Shown: piece after piece, positions 43,299-52,224 of the stretch
Layout of the letters: each line of letters starts with the position of its first letter
Numbering within the stretch: position 1 is the stretch's first letter
Assembly: GCA_024518585.1 (NCBI GenBank)
Contig: JANIHI010000013.1
Span: forward strand, 1 to 64,000
DNA from: Methanolinea sp.
Lineage (GTDB): Archaea; Halobacteriota; Methanomicrobia; Methanomicrobiales; Methanospirillaceae
Reading direction: 5' to 3'
Length of the DNA stretch: 64,000 bases
Made by a program: the position numbers and the translations under genes
The notes under the pieces: model-generated
What the model was told of the DNA's origin: nothing
Seen by the model: the letters and a program-made list of their open reading frames with translations, nothing else
Database searches by the model: none

Positions 43299-44411
43299 TT
43301 ACTCGCCTTTCCCCACGCTCCCCTCGATCTCCTCCACGAGTTCCGAGCCTGTCTTCTTCCTGCTCCGGCTGATATCCTTGAGTTCATCGACCGAGATCTC
43401 GGTCTTAATAGTGGTGTCCATCTCCTTGAGGATCTCCCTGACCTCATCGGCCGTGGGAATGGTCCCGAGGATATCGGTTTCAGGCACACCGGTCGGCCCG
43501 GGCATTTCCCCTTCCTCATCCGTCGCACCGAGGAACCGTGCGGCCTGTTTCATCAGGCTCGAGACCTCGAAGGGAAAGATGATCTTCGTTGCCTGGCCAT
43601 CGGCCATTGTTTTTAAGGCGTCGAGCGAGAGGACCGTGATCGCCCGGCGGTCGAGGGGCCGTGCGCCGACCGAGAGGATGCGCAGGGACTGGGCCTCGCC
43701 CTGGGCCTGGAGGATGCGCGAGATACGTTCACCTTCTGCGCGCAGGACCTTGCTCTGCCTGTCCCCTTCGGCCTCGAGGATCATGCTCCGCTTGGTCCCT
43801 TCGGCCTTCAGGATCGCTGACCTTTTTTCCCCGTCTGCCCGCAGGATGGCAGCCCTCCTTGCTCTCTCTGCCGCGGTCTGTTCCGTCATCGCCTGCTTGA
43901 CTGCCCCAACGGGGTCAACCTCCTTTATCTCCACCCTCTCGACCTTGACACCCCACTGGTCGGTTTCCCGGTCGAGGATATCACGGAGTTTCGTGTTGAT
44001 GATGTCCCGGTTGTAGAGGATCTCGTCGAGCTCCATGTCCCCGATGATCCCGCGCAGGCTCGTCTGGGCAAGGGCGACTGTTGCCATCCGGTAATTTGCC
44101 ACCTCGAAAAATGCTTTTTCAGGGTCTATGACGCGAATGTAGACGATTGCATCCACGTTTGTCGGTGAGTTATCCTTCGTGATGACCTCCTGCGAGGGGA
44201 CATCCATGACCTGGGTCCGCAGGTCCATCTTCACCACGTTCGTGATGAGCGGGAAGACCCAGCGGAACCCCGGGTTCATGCGCCCGATGTATCGTCCAAG
44301 CCTGATGCTTAACCCCTGCTCGTAGGGCTGGATGATCACGACGCCCCTGGCAAAGATGATCACGATTGCAATGATGAGAAAAACTGTGATGATGGTCTCA
44401 AGAACAGCCAT
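43299..44411 (-). CDS. SPFH/stomatin-like membrane protein
   Basis: One N-terminal membrane helix (about 4-28) anchors an SPFH domain (about 30-190). The domain carries VVIIQPYEQGLSIRLGRYIG, EVITKDNSPTNVDAIVYIRV and WGVKVERVEIKEVDP. A long alanine/glutamate-rich coiled coil follows (about 180-260, repeats of RAEGERI and KAEGTKR). Proteins of this type form large membrane microdomain assemblies and regulate proteases. The tail (about 310-370) is acidic and unlike bacterial members. The NfeD partner gene ends 1 base upstream, the standard pairing for this family. Confidence 0.93.
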   Translation of the reverse strand: MAVLETIITVFLIIAIVIIFARGVVIIQPYEQGLSIRLGRYIGRMNPGFRWVFPLITNVVKMDLRTQVMDVPSQEVITKDNSPTNVDAIVYIRVIDPEKAFFEVANYRMATVALAQTSLRGIIGDMELDEILYNRDIINTKLRDILDRETDQWGVKVERVEIKEVDPVGAVKQAMTEQTAAERARRAAILRADGEKRSAILKAEGTKRSMILEAEGDRQSKVLRAEGERISRILQAQGEAQSLRILSVGARPLDRRAITVLSLDALKTMADGQATKIIFPFEVSSLMKQAARFLGATDEEGEMPGPTGVPETDILGTIPTADEVREILKEMDTTIKTEISVDELKDISRSRKKTGSELVEEIEGSVGKGE

Positions 44412-44412
44412 T

Positions 44413-44874
44413 TTACTCTACCTCCTCCACGATGATGTGAACCCCTTCAGACGAGACCACCCGGACCTTTTTTCCCGGCGGGATCTCACCCATTGTACTC
44501 CTTGCACTCCATTCCTGGCCCGATACAAGGACCTTGCCAGAGAGATCGCCGGGGAAAACCGTCCGCAGGACACGACCCTCCTTTCCGACCAGCGAGTCCC
44601 TGCTGGTGGTCACCGGGACTGCATCACCGGGATTGATGCGACGGTAGAACCAGATCGTGAGGAGCGAGACGGCAATCGTGGAAAGAACCCCGACAATGAG
44701 TCCGAGTGGCCCGGAAAAGACATCCACGCCAAGCAGGATCATCACGCCGAGGATGATCATCACAGTCCCCGGGACTGCGATGAAGAACCCGGGATTCGAG
44801 GCCTCGACGACGAGGAAGAATGTCCCAAGAACGACGAGAATCCAGCCAAAGGAGAGACCTGCCAGTTCTACCAT
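44413..44874 (-). CDS. NfeD-family short membrane protein
   Basis: A 153-residue protein with three to four hydrophobic helices (about 5-80) and a C-terminal OB-fold (about 90-153, SLVGKEGRVLRTVFPGDLSG followed by KVLVSGQEWSARS). NfeD OB-folds bind partner SPFH proteins. The short form, lacking the ClpP-like protease domain, is the type usually paired with stomatin, as here. The stop is 1 base before the stomatin start codon, so the two are certainly cotranscribed. Confidence 0.92.
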   Translation of the reverse strand: MVELAGLSFGWILVVLGTFFLVVEASNPGFFIAVPGTVMIILGVMILLGVDVFSGPLGLIVGVLSTIAVSLLTIWFYRRINPGDAVPVTTSRDSLVGKEGRVLRTVFPGDLSGKVLVSGQEWSARSTMGEIPPGKKVRVVSSEGVHIIVEEVE

Positions 44875-45038
44875 GAGACTGTATCGACGGGCAAGGAGAA
44901 AATACTCCCGCCCCCCCCCGCGGGGAGGAAATGCCGGAAATGCCGGGCGAGAACCCCGCGCCGGAGGAAACGGGGGAAAACAGTCTCCCTGGTAATCCGG
45001 AAAGTTAAAATTTTCCCTGATCCAACGGAATTCCTATT

Positions 45039-45629
45039 ATGAGCGAGTCTGTACTGGACAAGGTCCGTGGTTTCCTTTTCAGCCCCACGCTGTCATTCCG
45101 GAAAGCCAGGGACGAGGAGGCGAAGGAGACCCTCACGTACCTCATCACCCTCTCTGTCTTCTATGCCATCATGAGTACACTCCTGACGGCCCTCAATGTC
45201 TTTGTCCATCCCTTTGCAGGGCTATCATTTATTCCTCCCGGGCCGGCCGTCGAACCACTCCTCATCGTCTCCTGGATCTTCGTCATCCTCGTCTTTACCC
45301 TGGTCATGGCCGTTATTTTTGGGCTTTGGCTGCACATTTTCGTTTACCTCGTTGGCGGGAGGAAGGGTATATGGCAGACAGAGAAGTCAGTGTTCTACAA
45401 CCTGACTCCAACGTTCGTCCTTGGGTGGATACCCGCCATTGGGCCGCTGGTGGGGGGGATATGGTCGGTTGTCATCGGTGTGATCGGGATTCGGGAACTC
45501 CACAACATCCCGGATACGAAAGCCGCTCTCGCCGTGATCCTGGCAGTCGTGATTGCATCCGTGATCGCGGTCATCGTCCTGGGAGCAATGCTGTATGCCG
45601 TCGTTACATCCCTCTCCATGACGGCATAA
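45039..45629 (+). CDS. YIP1 family membrane protein (paralogue of 27723-28322)
   Basis: A 196-residue protein with five hydrophobic helices and the shared YIP1 core LWLHIFVYLVGGRKGIWQTE. This is followed by TPTFVLGWIPAIGPLVGGIW and VIGIRELHNIPDTKAALAVI. It starts MSESVLDKVRGFLFSPTLSF, matching the paralogue. No function is known in archaea. It stands alone, divergent from the SPFH/NfeD pair. Confidence 0.85.
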   Translation: MSESVLDKVRGFLFSPTLSFRKARDEEAKETLTYLITLSVFYAIMSTLLTALNVFVHPFAGLSFIPPGPAVEPLLIVSWIFVILVFTLVMAVIFGLWLHIFVYLVGGRKGIWQTEKSVFYNLTPTFVLGWIPAIGPLVGGIWSVVIGVIGIRELHNIPDTKAALAVILAVVIASVIAVIVLGAMLYAVVTSLSMTA

Positions 45630-45783
45630 ACCTCCCATTTTTCACGTATCCTGCGAGGGGCGAACCTGCCCCTCCCTGCCAGGACCTGCAGGATGGTTTC
45701 CGTAGTTCTATTCTTCCGGAAGGCACCAGGGGTAGGGGTTTGCTCTCCGGAGGTACCCCTGGTGGCACGGGTTCATTCGTCCA

Positions 45784-46638
45784 TCAGTCTCTCAGCATCG
45801 CGATCTTTTTTCCGCGAGGGACTCCCACTTCGTTTGCAATCGGCTCGCACTTGACCGCCATCAGGTGCGCGACCGGCGGGAGGCCCTGGTACTCGGAGAG
45901 AGACTCGTAATTGGCCATCCCCTTGGATATGATGAGGGTACAGGAGTCAATTGCGCGGGCAAGGTCTTTGGGCAGGCAGTCGAGGCGAACCCCCAGTTCG
46001 CACCCGCACCCGGTCGTGGTCAGGAGGTCTGCGAACTTCCCGATGTGGAGGGCCTCTGCCTCGGCACGCGTTGCATCGTTCAGGATGGGTTCGTCGCGGA
46101 CCGCAACGGTGACCTTCGACCCCTGGCGGGAGAGGAACTCGATGAGAAGACGGTCAAAGACTATCTCCCCGCAGTTGTCCGTGAAGTAAACGACGCGGTC
46201 CGTCAGGGGGAGCATCCGGTCGGTATCATCGATGAAAAGACCCGCGGCAAATTCTTCCTCGAAGTACTGGGAAAAGTCTCCCGCAACCGTGTGGGAAAGG
46301 ACACCGAAATCAAAAGTGTTTCCAATCACGCTTGCCGTCACGAGATCCCTCCACGTCTTCAACCGGGGCCGGACCCTTCGGCAGACCTCGAGAGCCTCCT
46401 TTGTGCTCCGTTCCTTGAGTTCCCGGAACGGGTCGCAGGTGCCCAGTCTCCTGTAGGCATGCCGGTGGAGGGCGCTTGCGATCCGGGGATGCGGGAGTGG
46501 CCACGCCTTCTGTTCCTCGAGGATGCGGGCACATTCGTCAACGATCTCATCCTCGAGGGACGGATCCGCATGACAGAGCCGGCACTCGAGGGAGACACGC
46601 GAGATGAGGCAGGAAAAACACCTCTCGTCCCATTTCAT
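45784..46638 (-). CDS. DUF89/ARMT1-like metal-dependent phosphatase
   Basis: The family hydrolyses damaged or excess phosphometabolites (metabolite repair). The 284-residue protein has an N-terminal CFSCL...CRLC cysteine pair typical of archaeal members. Its metal/substrate segment is VVYFTDNCGEIVFDRLLIEF (about 150-169), followed by VAVRDEPILNDAT and LIISKGMANYESL. The active-site Asp/Asn of the DNCGE motif are present. tRNA-Pro lies 25 bases upstream on the same strand and could share the transcript. Confidence 0.88.
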   Translation of the reverse strand: MKWDERCFSCLISRVSLECRLCHADPSLEDEIVDECARILEEQKAWPLPHPRIASALHRHAYRRLGTCDPFRELKERSTKEALEVCRRVRPRLKTWRDLVTASVIGNTFDFGVLSHTVAGDFSQYFEEEFAAGLFIDDTDRMLPLTDRVVYFTDNCGEIVFDRLLIEFLSRQGSKVTVAVRDEPILNDATRAEAEALHIGKFADLLTTTGCGCELGVRLDCLPKDLARAIDSCTLIISKGMANYESLSEYQGLPPVAHLMAVKCEPIANEVGVPRGKKIAMLRD

Positions 46639-46663
46639 GGTCGCACCAGAATAATGAGTTGGA

Positions 46664-46737
46664 TGGGGCCACCGCGATTTGAACGCAGGTCAGAAGACCC
46701 CCAGTCTCCTAGGATGGCCAGGCTACCCTATGGCCCC
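46664..46737 (-). tRNA. tRNA-Pro (anticodon GGG)
   Basis: Read on the minus strand, GGGGCCA and TGGCCCC form a perfect 7-bp acceptor. The anticodon arm is GGAGA-CTGGGGG-TCTTC with anticodon GGG, and the T arm is CTGCG-TTCAAAT-CGCGG. The discriminator is A, the 3' CCA is not encoded and there is no intron. Confidence 0.92.
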
Positions 46738-47053
46738 GGAACGATTGACGGGAAACTGCAGATAACAGCATTGTTGCTGTCCATTTGCTTTTCCGGACCC
46801 AAAATACCATGATCCTGGGTTATACCATGTATGGAAGGGATGCATAATAAAACATCCTGTTATCTCTGCAGAACCCGGAAAAACGGGAATCTCTCCTGCC
46901 GGAGCAGGAAAACACCGGGGAAAAGCGGGTTGCAACCGGCACCCCGGGGCCCCTCCAGGGACGGTGTGATCAGGAATATGAACAGTGAGAGTGAATACAC
47001 TGTGAAAGATACACCATGGAAGGACAGGTGGGGGTTCAACCGGTGAGAGAAAC
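46738..47053. other. 316-bp interval between tRNA-Pro and the roadblock gene
   Basis: It should contain the divergent promoters of tRNA-Pro and the roadblock gene. An open frame at 46831-47046 (71 codons, MEGMHNKTSCYLCRTRKNGN) includes a CxxC pair but has no clear ribosome binding site or family, so it is not called. Confidence 0.35.
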
Positions 47054-47413
47054 ATGCTGAAAGAGAAGGTAAAGGGTTATATTGAAAAAATAAGGGCTAT
47101 TGACGGTGTAAAGGGCTGCGCACTCATCTCCCGGGACGGAATCATGCTCGGCCAGTTGATGGAGAAGGATTTCAACGAGCCCTGGCTTGCCGCGATGTGT
47201 GCAACCCTTTTTGCCTCTGCGGAATCGGCATCCGGAATCCTGAAGATGGCCCCACCCGAGGTGGTCTGTGTCCACGGCGGCGCGTCGTCCCTCGTTGTCC
47301 TCGGTGCGGGGGAGAAACTTCTCGTCGTCGTCGTGGGTGAGAGGGGGTTTGAACATTCACCGGGTGCCCGGCAGCTCGAGGTCCTGGCCGGTGAGATCGG
47401 GGGGTCATTCTGA
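47054..47413 (+). CDS. Roadblock/LC7 domain protein
   Basis: A 119-residue single-domain protein. KVKGYIEKIRAIDGVKGCAL, then SRDGIMLGQLMEKDFNEPWL, then LVVLGAGEKLLVVVVGERG follow the alpha-beta order of the roadblock/MglB fold. Such dimers regulate small GTPases or serve as signalling scaffolds. It lies 1 base before a receiver-domain gene, indicating a two-gene signalling unit. GGTGAGAG precedes the ATG. Confidence 0.87.
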   Translation: MLKEKVKGYIEKIRAIDGVKGCALISRDGIMLGQLMEKDFNEPWLAAMCATLFASAESASGILKMAPPEVVCVHGGASSLVVLGAGEKLLVVVVGERGFEHSPGARQLEVLAGEIGGSF

Positions 47414-47414
47414 T

Positions 47415-48053
47415 ATGTTCACAGTCATGGTGATAGACGACAGCCCCTTCATTGTCGATATTTTTGTGACAATGCTCCAGAGGGGAGGATACCAGACTGT
47501 TGCCGCCTATGGGGGCCAGGAGGCCCTCGAACTTCTTGAAACTGTCAGGCCGGACTTAATCCTCCTTGACATCATGATGGAGCCCATGGATGGGTGGGAG
47601 ACCCTCATGAACATCAAGAACAACCCCCGGACCAGGGATATCCCGGTCATGATGCTCACCGCCAAACAACTGACCCCCAACGAGGCACAGGAATATGGGA
47701 TTTACATCGAGGACTATATCATGAAACCCATCACGCACAGGGAGCTCTATGAGGCTATCGAAGGCCAGCTCAACCGCAGGAAGGTGATGGAACTCGATGT
47801 CCAGCTGGCCCGGGAGGCGGGCGTCGACGAGGCAACCATCCAGGAATACAAACGACTGCGCAAGAGTATCGACATCAACAAGAGGCTCCTCAAACTCCTG
47901 GAGAGCACGTACAGGGTCACAGAGGAGAAGGGCAAGGAGGAGGACGACATGGTCATGGCGATTCGAAGCATGGCCATGAATCTCCACTTCCAGGAGGAGC
48001 AGATGGAAAAACTCCGCAACTCATTCTCGGCCATGTCAAAGACCGCAAAGTAA
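47415..48053 (+). CDS. Response regulator with receiver domain and helical C-terminal output
   Basis: The receiver (1-125) has D8-D9, phospho-acceptor D52 (LILLDIMMEPMDG), T83-region MLTAKQ and a KP pair (MKPITHREL). The C-terminal ~85 residues form charged helices (RKVMELDVQLAREAGVDEAT, EYKRLRKSIDINKRLLKLLE) without a known DNA-binding or enzymatic domain, probably a protein-interaction coiled coil. ATG 47415 lies 1 base after the roadblock stop. The pair resembles signalling modules in which a phosphorylated receiver talks to a roadblock scaffold. Confidence 0.88.
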   Translation: MFTVMVIDDSPFIVDIFVTMLQRGGYQTVAAYGGQEALELLETVRPDLILLDIMMEPMDGWETLMNIKNNPRTRDIPVMMLTAKQLTPNEAQEYGIYIEDYIMKPITHRELYEAIEGQLNRRKVMELDVQLAREAGVDEATIQEYKRLRKSIDINKRLLKLLESTYRVTEEKGKEEDDMVMAIRSMAMNLHFQEEQMEKLRNSFSAMSKTAK

Positions 48054-48085
48054 CGGTTTTTGCCAATGGCCCTCATTTCCCCGGC

Positions 48086-48754
48086 CTATTCGGTGAGGAT
48101 ACCGGATCTCACGGCACATTCCCGCGTCCACCTGAGGGCCGCAATGGCATCCTCCCTTTTCTGGTCGACCGCGTGGTCGTGCGCGAACGAAAGGAACCTC
48201 TGGCACGTCTCCTGCGGGAGCCTGGCCTGGGCCCGGGAACAGACCTGCGGGTAGGTCCTCTCGGGGAAATAGAGAGAGCGGGCGGAATCAAGGAGAACAC
48301 CTTCCTCCCTTGGGGTGATCACGCCCTGGTCCCTGGCTTTTCGCAGCGTGCACCGGATGTTGATGAGAGGTTCGGAGAGGGGCATGAAGCTCTCGGGGTC
48401 ATAGACGAGGGCAACTTCATCATCCGATACGAGGGTGCCGTCCTTGTAGAGGCTGTATATAAGGCCGATACCCTCCATCCCGAGGGTATCGAGCTCGGCA
48501 GCCCGGAGGGCCCCCATGCTCGACGCCCCGATGACACGGACACCCCGCGAGAGGGCAGAGAGGATCTCCCGGTGGCTAACAGCGCTCTCCTGGAAAAACA
48601 CGCCGTCAATGAGGGTGATTATCCTTGCCCCGGAAGCCACGGCCAGTGTCAGGTCTCCCCGTGCCGCCGGGGGACGGTAGTCGGCAGAAAGGAGCTCCCC
48701 GGCGACCTGCCGCTCACAGCTGGGGCCGAGAAAGACCACGATGTCGGGCGTCAC
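48086..48754 (-). CDS. tfuA: TfuA-like protein, partner of YcaO
   Basis: TfuA assists YcaO in making thioamides; in methanogens the pair thioamidates a glycine of methyl-coenzyme M reductase McrA. The ~222-residue protein carries the TfuA pattern DIVVFLGPSCERQVAGELLS. This is followed by ARGDLTLAVASGARIITLID and GASSMGALRAAELDTLGMEG. The GTG at 48754 is chosen: GAGGTGCC lies just upstream and the TfuA domain starts right there. Earlier ATG codons would add a non-homologous tail. It overlaps the end of ycaO by 41 bases, a strong sign of coupled expression. Confidence 0.9.
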   Translation of the reverse strand: MTPDIVVFLGPSCERQVAGELLSADYRPPAARGDLTLAVASGARIITLIDGVFFQESAVSHREILSALSRGVRVIGASSMGALRAAELDTLGMEGIGLIYSLYKDGTLVSDDEVALVYDPESFMPLSEPLINIRCTLRKARDQGVITPREEGVLLDSARSLYFPERTYPQVCSRAQARLPQETCQRFLSFAHDHAVDQKREDAIAALRWTRECAVRSGILTE

Positions 48755-49928
48755 GGCACCTCTTCCCAACCCTTTCCTGGTCCATGGCAAAGACCTCAAG
48801 TCCCGGGACGATGACCCGGACAACAGGGACGCCGATCTCCGGCCTCGTTAAGTCAACGACGATGACCCTCTCCATCCCGGCGTCCTGCAAACGTCTCACT
48901 GCGACATGGATGTCGGTCAGGAAGTCATCGGTATCGCAGGAACTGACGCGGTCAAATGGCTCTTCTGCCTTCCCGTCGAACCAATAGGCATTCATGCGCC
49001 TGACCCTCTCGTAGCCTGCCCTCCTCCGGAGGTCGGCGGTGTCCGTATCCTCGCGGGCCCCGTGAATCTGGGTCAGGCGGCTCTGGGCCACCTCGGTCAG
49101 TGCGCGGAGCAGTGCGATCCGCGCACTCGTGTGGGTCCCCATCCCGATGGTGAGGAGCGCGGGGTCACGAAGTTGCAGGTCGTCCGAGACGGCGGCAAAA
49201 GTCGGGATCCCTATATCGCTCGTGATGTCCCTGATGTGGACTTCCACCTGGGCCGAGGAGAACCGGGAGAGGAGATCACACGAGAGGGAATCTGTTATCC
49301 CGTATACCCGTGGCCCCGTGTCCCGTGTCGCTTCCACGAGGGACCAGGCATCCCTCTCGATGACTTCCATGAGGGCATGAAAGACCGCTTCCTCTGGCGT
49401 ATTGCCTGACGCAAGGCCATTCGTGGAGGTCCGGAAGAGCTGGGGATAGGTCGCCGGGAGGGGGTGAAAGACCGCGCTTGCCGGGACGAGTATCTCCTGG
49501 TTCGTGACAATATCATACCCGCTGACCCAGGGGATCACCATGCGGGGGTCAGTGCGCCGGGGGAGGATGAGATCTCCAGGGTCGAGCGCAGGCACATCCC
49601 TGCCGATCTCGGGGTATCTCCCTGTGGCCAGAATGGCATCCGGGGGCACCTCGGCAGAGTAGCGTTCGATCCCCTCCATGATTGCAGAGACTCTGGCTTC
49701 TATGGGGGTAGCCCCCTTGCCGTTGTAAACGGATATGGCACCCCTGCCTGCCGTGGGGCGGATACTGGAAAAGACGGGGATGCCCACCCTGTCAAGGCTC
49801 GTGATGTCTGCGACACGGGTGATCCCTGCGGCAGGGAGCGCCTTTTCGACGTGTTCGAGTGTCTCTTCCGGGGACCTCGTGCGCTGCGTCTCGTTATTGT
49901 AGGTCTTTTTGCAGGACCGGAGAATCAT
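48714..49928 (-). CDS. ycaO: YcaO-type cyclodehydratase/thioamidation enzyme
   Basis: ATP-dependent YcaO enzymes activate a backbone amide; with TfuA the methanogen enzyme installs thioglycine in McrA. The 404-residue protein has the ATP/Mg motifs SAIMEGIERYSAE (about 81-93), HALMEVIERDAW (about 184-195) and ALTEVAQSRL (about 275-284). The C-terminus lacks the PxPxP tail of azoline-forming YcaOs, fitting the TfuA-associated class. No precursor peptide gene is adjacent, consistent with McrA as substrate encoded elsewhere. It is upstream of and overlapping tfuA. Confidence 0.92.
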   Translation of the reverse strand: MILRSCKKTYNNETQRTRSPEETLEHVEKALPAAGITRVADITSLDRVGIPVFSSIRPTAGRGAISVYNGKGATPIEARVSAIMEGIERYSAEVPPDAILATGRYPEIGRDVPALDPGDLILPRRTDPRMVIPWVSGYDIVTNQEILVPASAVFHPLPATYPQLFRTSTNGLASGNTPEEAVFHALMEVIERDAWSLVEATRDTGPRVYGITDSLSCDLLSRFSSAQVEVHIRDITSDIGIPTFAAVSDDLQLRDPALLTIGMGTHTSARIALLRALTEVAQSRLTQIHGAREDTDTADLRRRAGYERVRRMNAYWFDGKAEEPFDRVSSCDTDDFLTDIHVAVRRLQDAGMERVIVVDLTRPEIGVPVVRVIVPGLEVFAMDQERVGKRCRDARHRGLSRPQL

Positions 49929-50071
49929 GCGGTGATTGCACTCCCTGGCAGAACCAGCCTTCCCTTATTGGTATACAGGTAGGAACCGTCGGCACTTATG
50001 TATTCCTTTGCTGCCAGGCAGGGAGTTCCCGGGGGAAAAACCGTCTCCATGGGACGTAATTTCTGCCCGGA

Positions 50072-51433
50072 TCACAGGTGGAAGAGGTAGGGCAGTGCGA
50101 CAAGTGAAATGAGCATTACCATCATCACGGAAGATATGAGGGAGACGACAAAAATCGTGTACTTGGAGAGGCCCCTTCGCTCAAAAAGCCTTTCAACAAC
50201 TTCTTTGAGGATATATCCACCGTCCAGCGGTACCATGGGAATGGCGTTGAAGATCCCGACGTTGATATTTATCCATGCGCACCAGAAAAGGACGTGCACG
50301 ATCGTCCAGAACCCGGGGAAGGGAGCGTGGTAGAACCCCGTCTCGGGAGTCTCGAACGCGAGGACACGGAGGGCCTGGCCGGCGGCTGTGGAGTCAAAGG
50401 GTATCGTCAGGAAGCGGATGAGTCCCGGAAACGAGAGGCTCTGGCGTACCTGCTCGATCACGAGGGCACCGTCATAGTACTGGATCCCCATGAACCCCGA
50501 CGGGTGGCCCCCGAGTTCCTCCGGCCATGCCGAGAGAGTGAGATGGAAATCCTTAATTTCTTCTCCCGTCTGGAGTGTAAGGGTCACGTTGTCGCCGGGG
50601 CGCGTCCCATTCAGGATGCTCGCGACATCGTCCCTGTCTGCCACCGGGATGGCGTTGATGGCAAGGATCGTCGAGGGGCCGGTCACACCCGCCTCCCATG
50701 CCGAGTAATTCTTGTAAACTCCCCCGATAACGGGGTTTCCGACCGGCACGACCAGGCCAAAGAGCAGTACGAGGGCAACGAAACAGGCCCCCCCAACAAG
50801 GATGTTGTTGGTTATCCCGGCCCCGAACATGCGGATCTTGGGCATACCCCTGCTCTTTTCCAGTTCGGCCTCGTCGGGCTCGACAAAGAAACCGATCGGG
50901 ACGACTGCAATGAGGGCCCCCATGCTCCGCACCGTGATGTTCTCGACGCGGCAGAGGATGCCATGGCCCCATTCGTGGATGGCAATCGCAAGGACGAACG
51001 CAAGCCAGACGGCAAAGGTGGAGGGGACGTACTCGTTGATCCCGGGTATCAGGAAGATGTTCTGGGGTGCATAGATGCCGGTTGGTTCCGGCCGCAGGAG
51101 GAATGTGAACCGGACGGAGAGGAGGAGAATGAAGGCTATTCCCACCGATATGACTGCCACCATGGCAACACCGAGCGATGCGTAGACCCGGAAGAATGTC
51201 GCGTGGCGGACGAACCGGTCAAAGAACCCGACCCTCTCTGTCTTCAACGCGAGGATCGGGCCATAAAAAACAATTGCATCCCACAGGGACTTTTTATGCT
51301 CTCCCGGACTCCTACCAGGAAACGCAATCCTGTCTGCTTTCTCGCGTTCGTGGGCCGCTTTCCGGACGTAGATAAATCCGGCTGCAACAGTATAGAGGGC
51401 AACTGCCAGGAGCGCGGGAAAGAGCCAGTTCAT
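50072..51433 (-). CDS. Site-2-type (M50) intramembrane metalloprotease with PDZ domain
   Basis: A 453-residue membrane protease. Several N-terminal helices precede the zinc motif HEWGH (153-157). A PDZ-like domain (about 235-320, VYKNYSAWEAGVTGPSTILA, then RPGDNVTLTLQTGEEIKDF) follows. The second active-site motif NAIPMVPLDGGY (about 405) lies in a late helix. Such proteases cut membrane-bound regulators. ATG 51433 (MNWLFPALL) starts the first helix; the frame opens 20 codons earlier with non-hydrophobic sequence. Substrate unknown. Confidence 0.92.
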   Translation of the reverse strand: MNWLFPALLAVALYTVAAGFIYVRKAAHEREKADRIAFPGRSPGEHKKSLWDAIVFYGPILALKTERVGFFDRFVRHATFFRVYASLGVAMVAVISVGIAFILLLSVRFTFLLRPEPTGIYAPQNIFLIPGINEYVPSTFAVWLAFVLAIAIHEWGHGILCRVENITVRSMGALIAVVPIGFFVEPDEAELEKSRGMPKIRMFGAGITNNILVGGACFVALVLLFGLVVPVGNPVIGGVYKNYSAWEAGVTGPSTILAINAIPVADRDDVASILNGTRPGDNVTLTLQTGEEIKDFHLTLSAWPEELGGHPSGFMGIQYYDGALVIEQVRQSLSFPGLIRFLTIPFDSTAAGQALRVLAFETPETGFYHAPFPGFWTIVHVLFWCAWININVGIFNAIPMVPLDGGYILKEVVERLFERRGLSKYTIFVVSLISSVMMVMLISLVALPYLFHL

Positions 51434-51527
51434 TCCAGTACACTGGGTGAGAAATCTACATAAAAGTGTGGAACATGCGGTTTTTCTCCCCACTTGCGAG
51501 AAAAGGGGTTTTACCGGGGCTTTTGGC

Positions 51528-52169
51528 CTATTGCAGGAAGGAGGTCAGGTCCTGCTGCTCGTGCCTGGCGGCCAGTTCCCGGACAGTTGCCCAGCTTCGG
51601 CGGGCAATCGGGGGACAATGCCCGTGTTCCCGGAAGTAAGAGACCAGGAACCTGACAGTCGCAGGGTCGGAAGGGTACCCGCTGCCGATGTCCCCCCACT
51701 CCTCCCGCATCCGCGCGATCGAGTGGTCCCGCTCGACCTTGGCAATGATGCTCGCGGCCGAGACGGCAGGGTGGTGCTGGTCGGCATGGTGCTCTGCAAT
51801 GACCCTGCAGGGGACCGTGAGGAACCCAAGGACCATCGACCCGTACCGGGCGGGGTTGACATCGCACGCATCGACAATGGCGACCGGGGGGGCAAGGAGG
51901 GAGATGACGTGGGCATGGCTCCTTGCCATCAGGACATTCATGCTCATGCCGCGGGAATCCACATCGGCGGGGGTGAGGGAAAGGATAGCAGTGGGAAAAG
52001 AGTCCCGTATCCTCTCCGCGAGTGCCTCCCGCTGTGCCGGGGTGAGGGCCTTGGAGTCCCTGACCCCGAGACCGGCGAGGTCTTCAGTCTCCCTGCACCC
52101 GACAGCAGCCACCACAAGGGGACCGAGCACCGCGCCCTTCCCCGCCTCGTCGACCCCGCAGTGTACCAC
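51528..52169 (-). CDS. rnhB: Ribonuclease HII
   Basis: It removes RNA from RNA-DNA hybrids and single ribonucleotides from DNA. The GTG at 52169 (MVHCGVDEAGKG) gives 213 residues, the normal length, with the signature DEAGKGAVLGPLV at 7-19. IVDACDVNPA, SAASIIAKVERD and GSGYPSDPAT complete the catalytic DEDD set. The AT-rich TTCAAATAATTT lies 20-30 bases before the GTG and fits a leaderless promoter. Earlier start codons in the frame would overlap that promoter. Confidence 0.93.
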   Translation of the reverse strand: MVHCGVDEAGKGAVLGPLVVAAVGCRETEDLAGLGVRDSKALTPAQREALAERIRDSFPTAILSLTPADVDSRGMSMNVLMARSHAHVISLLAPPVAIVDACDVNPARYGSMVLGFLTVPCRVIAEHHADQHHPAVSAASIIAKVERDHSIARMREEWGDIGSGYPSDPATVRFLVSYFREHGHCPPIARRSWATVRELAARHEQQDLTSFLQ

Positions 52170-52224
52170 ATATACAGGTGCAGCCCGCAAATTATTTGAA
52201 TGCCCATGGTCGTAACCCGTACGC

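Noticed and set aside
46831-47046. 71-codon frame with a CxxC pair upstream of the roadblock gene
   Set aside because: No ribosome binding site, arginine/glycine/proline-rich composition and no recognised family. It occupies the expected promoter region.
47415-48053. Longer start for the receiver gene at 47268
   Set aside because: The upstream 49 codons lie within the roadblock gene in another frame and have no receiver homology. ATG 47415 directly precedes the first receiver strand.
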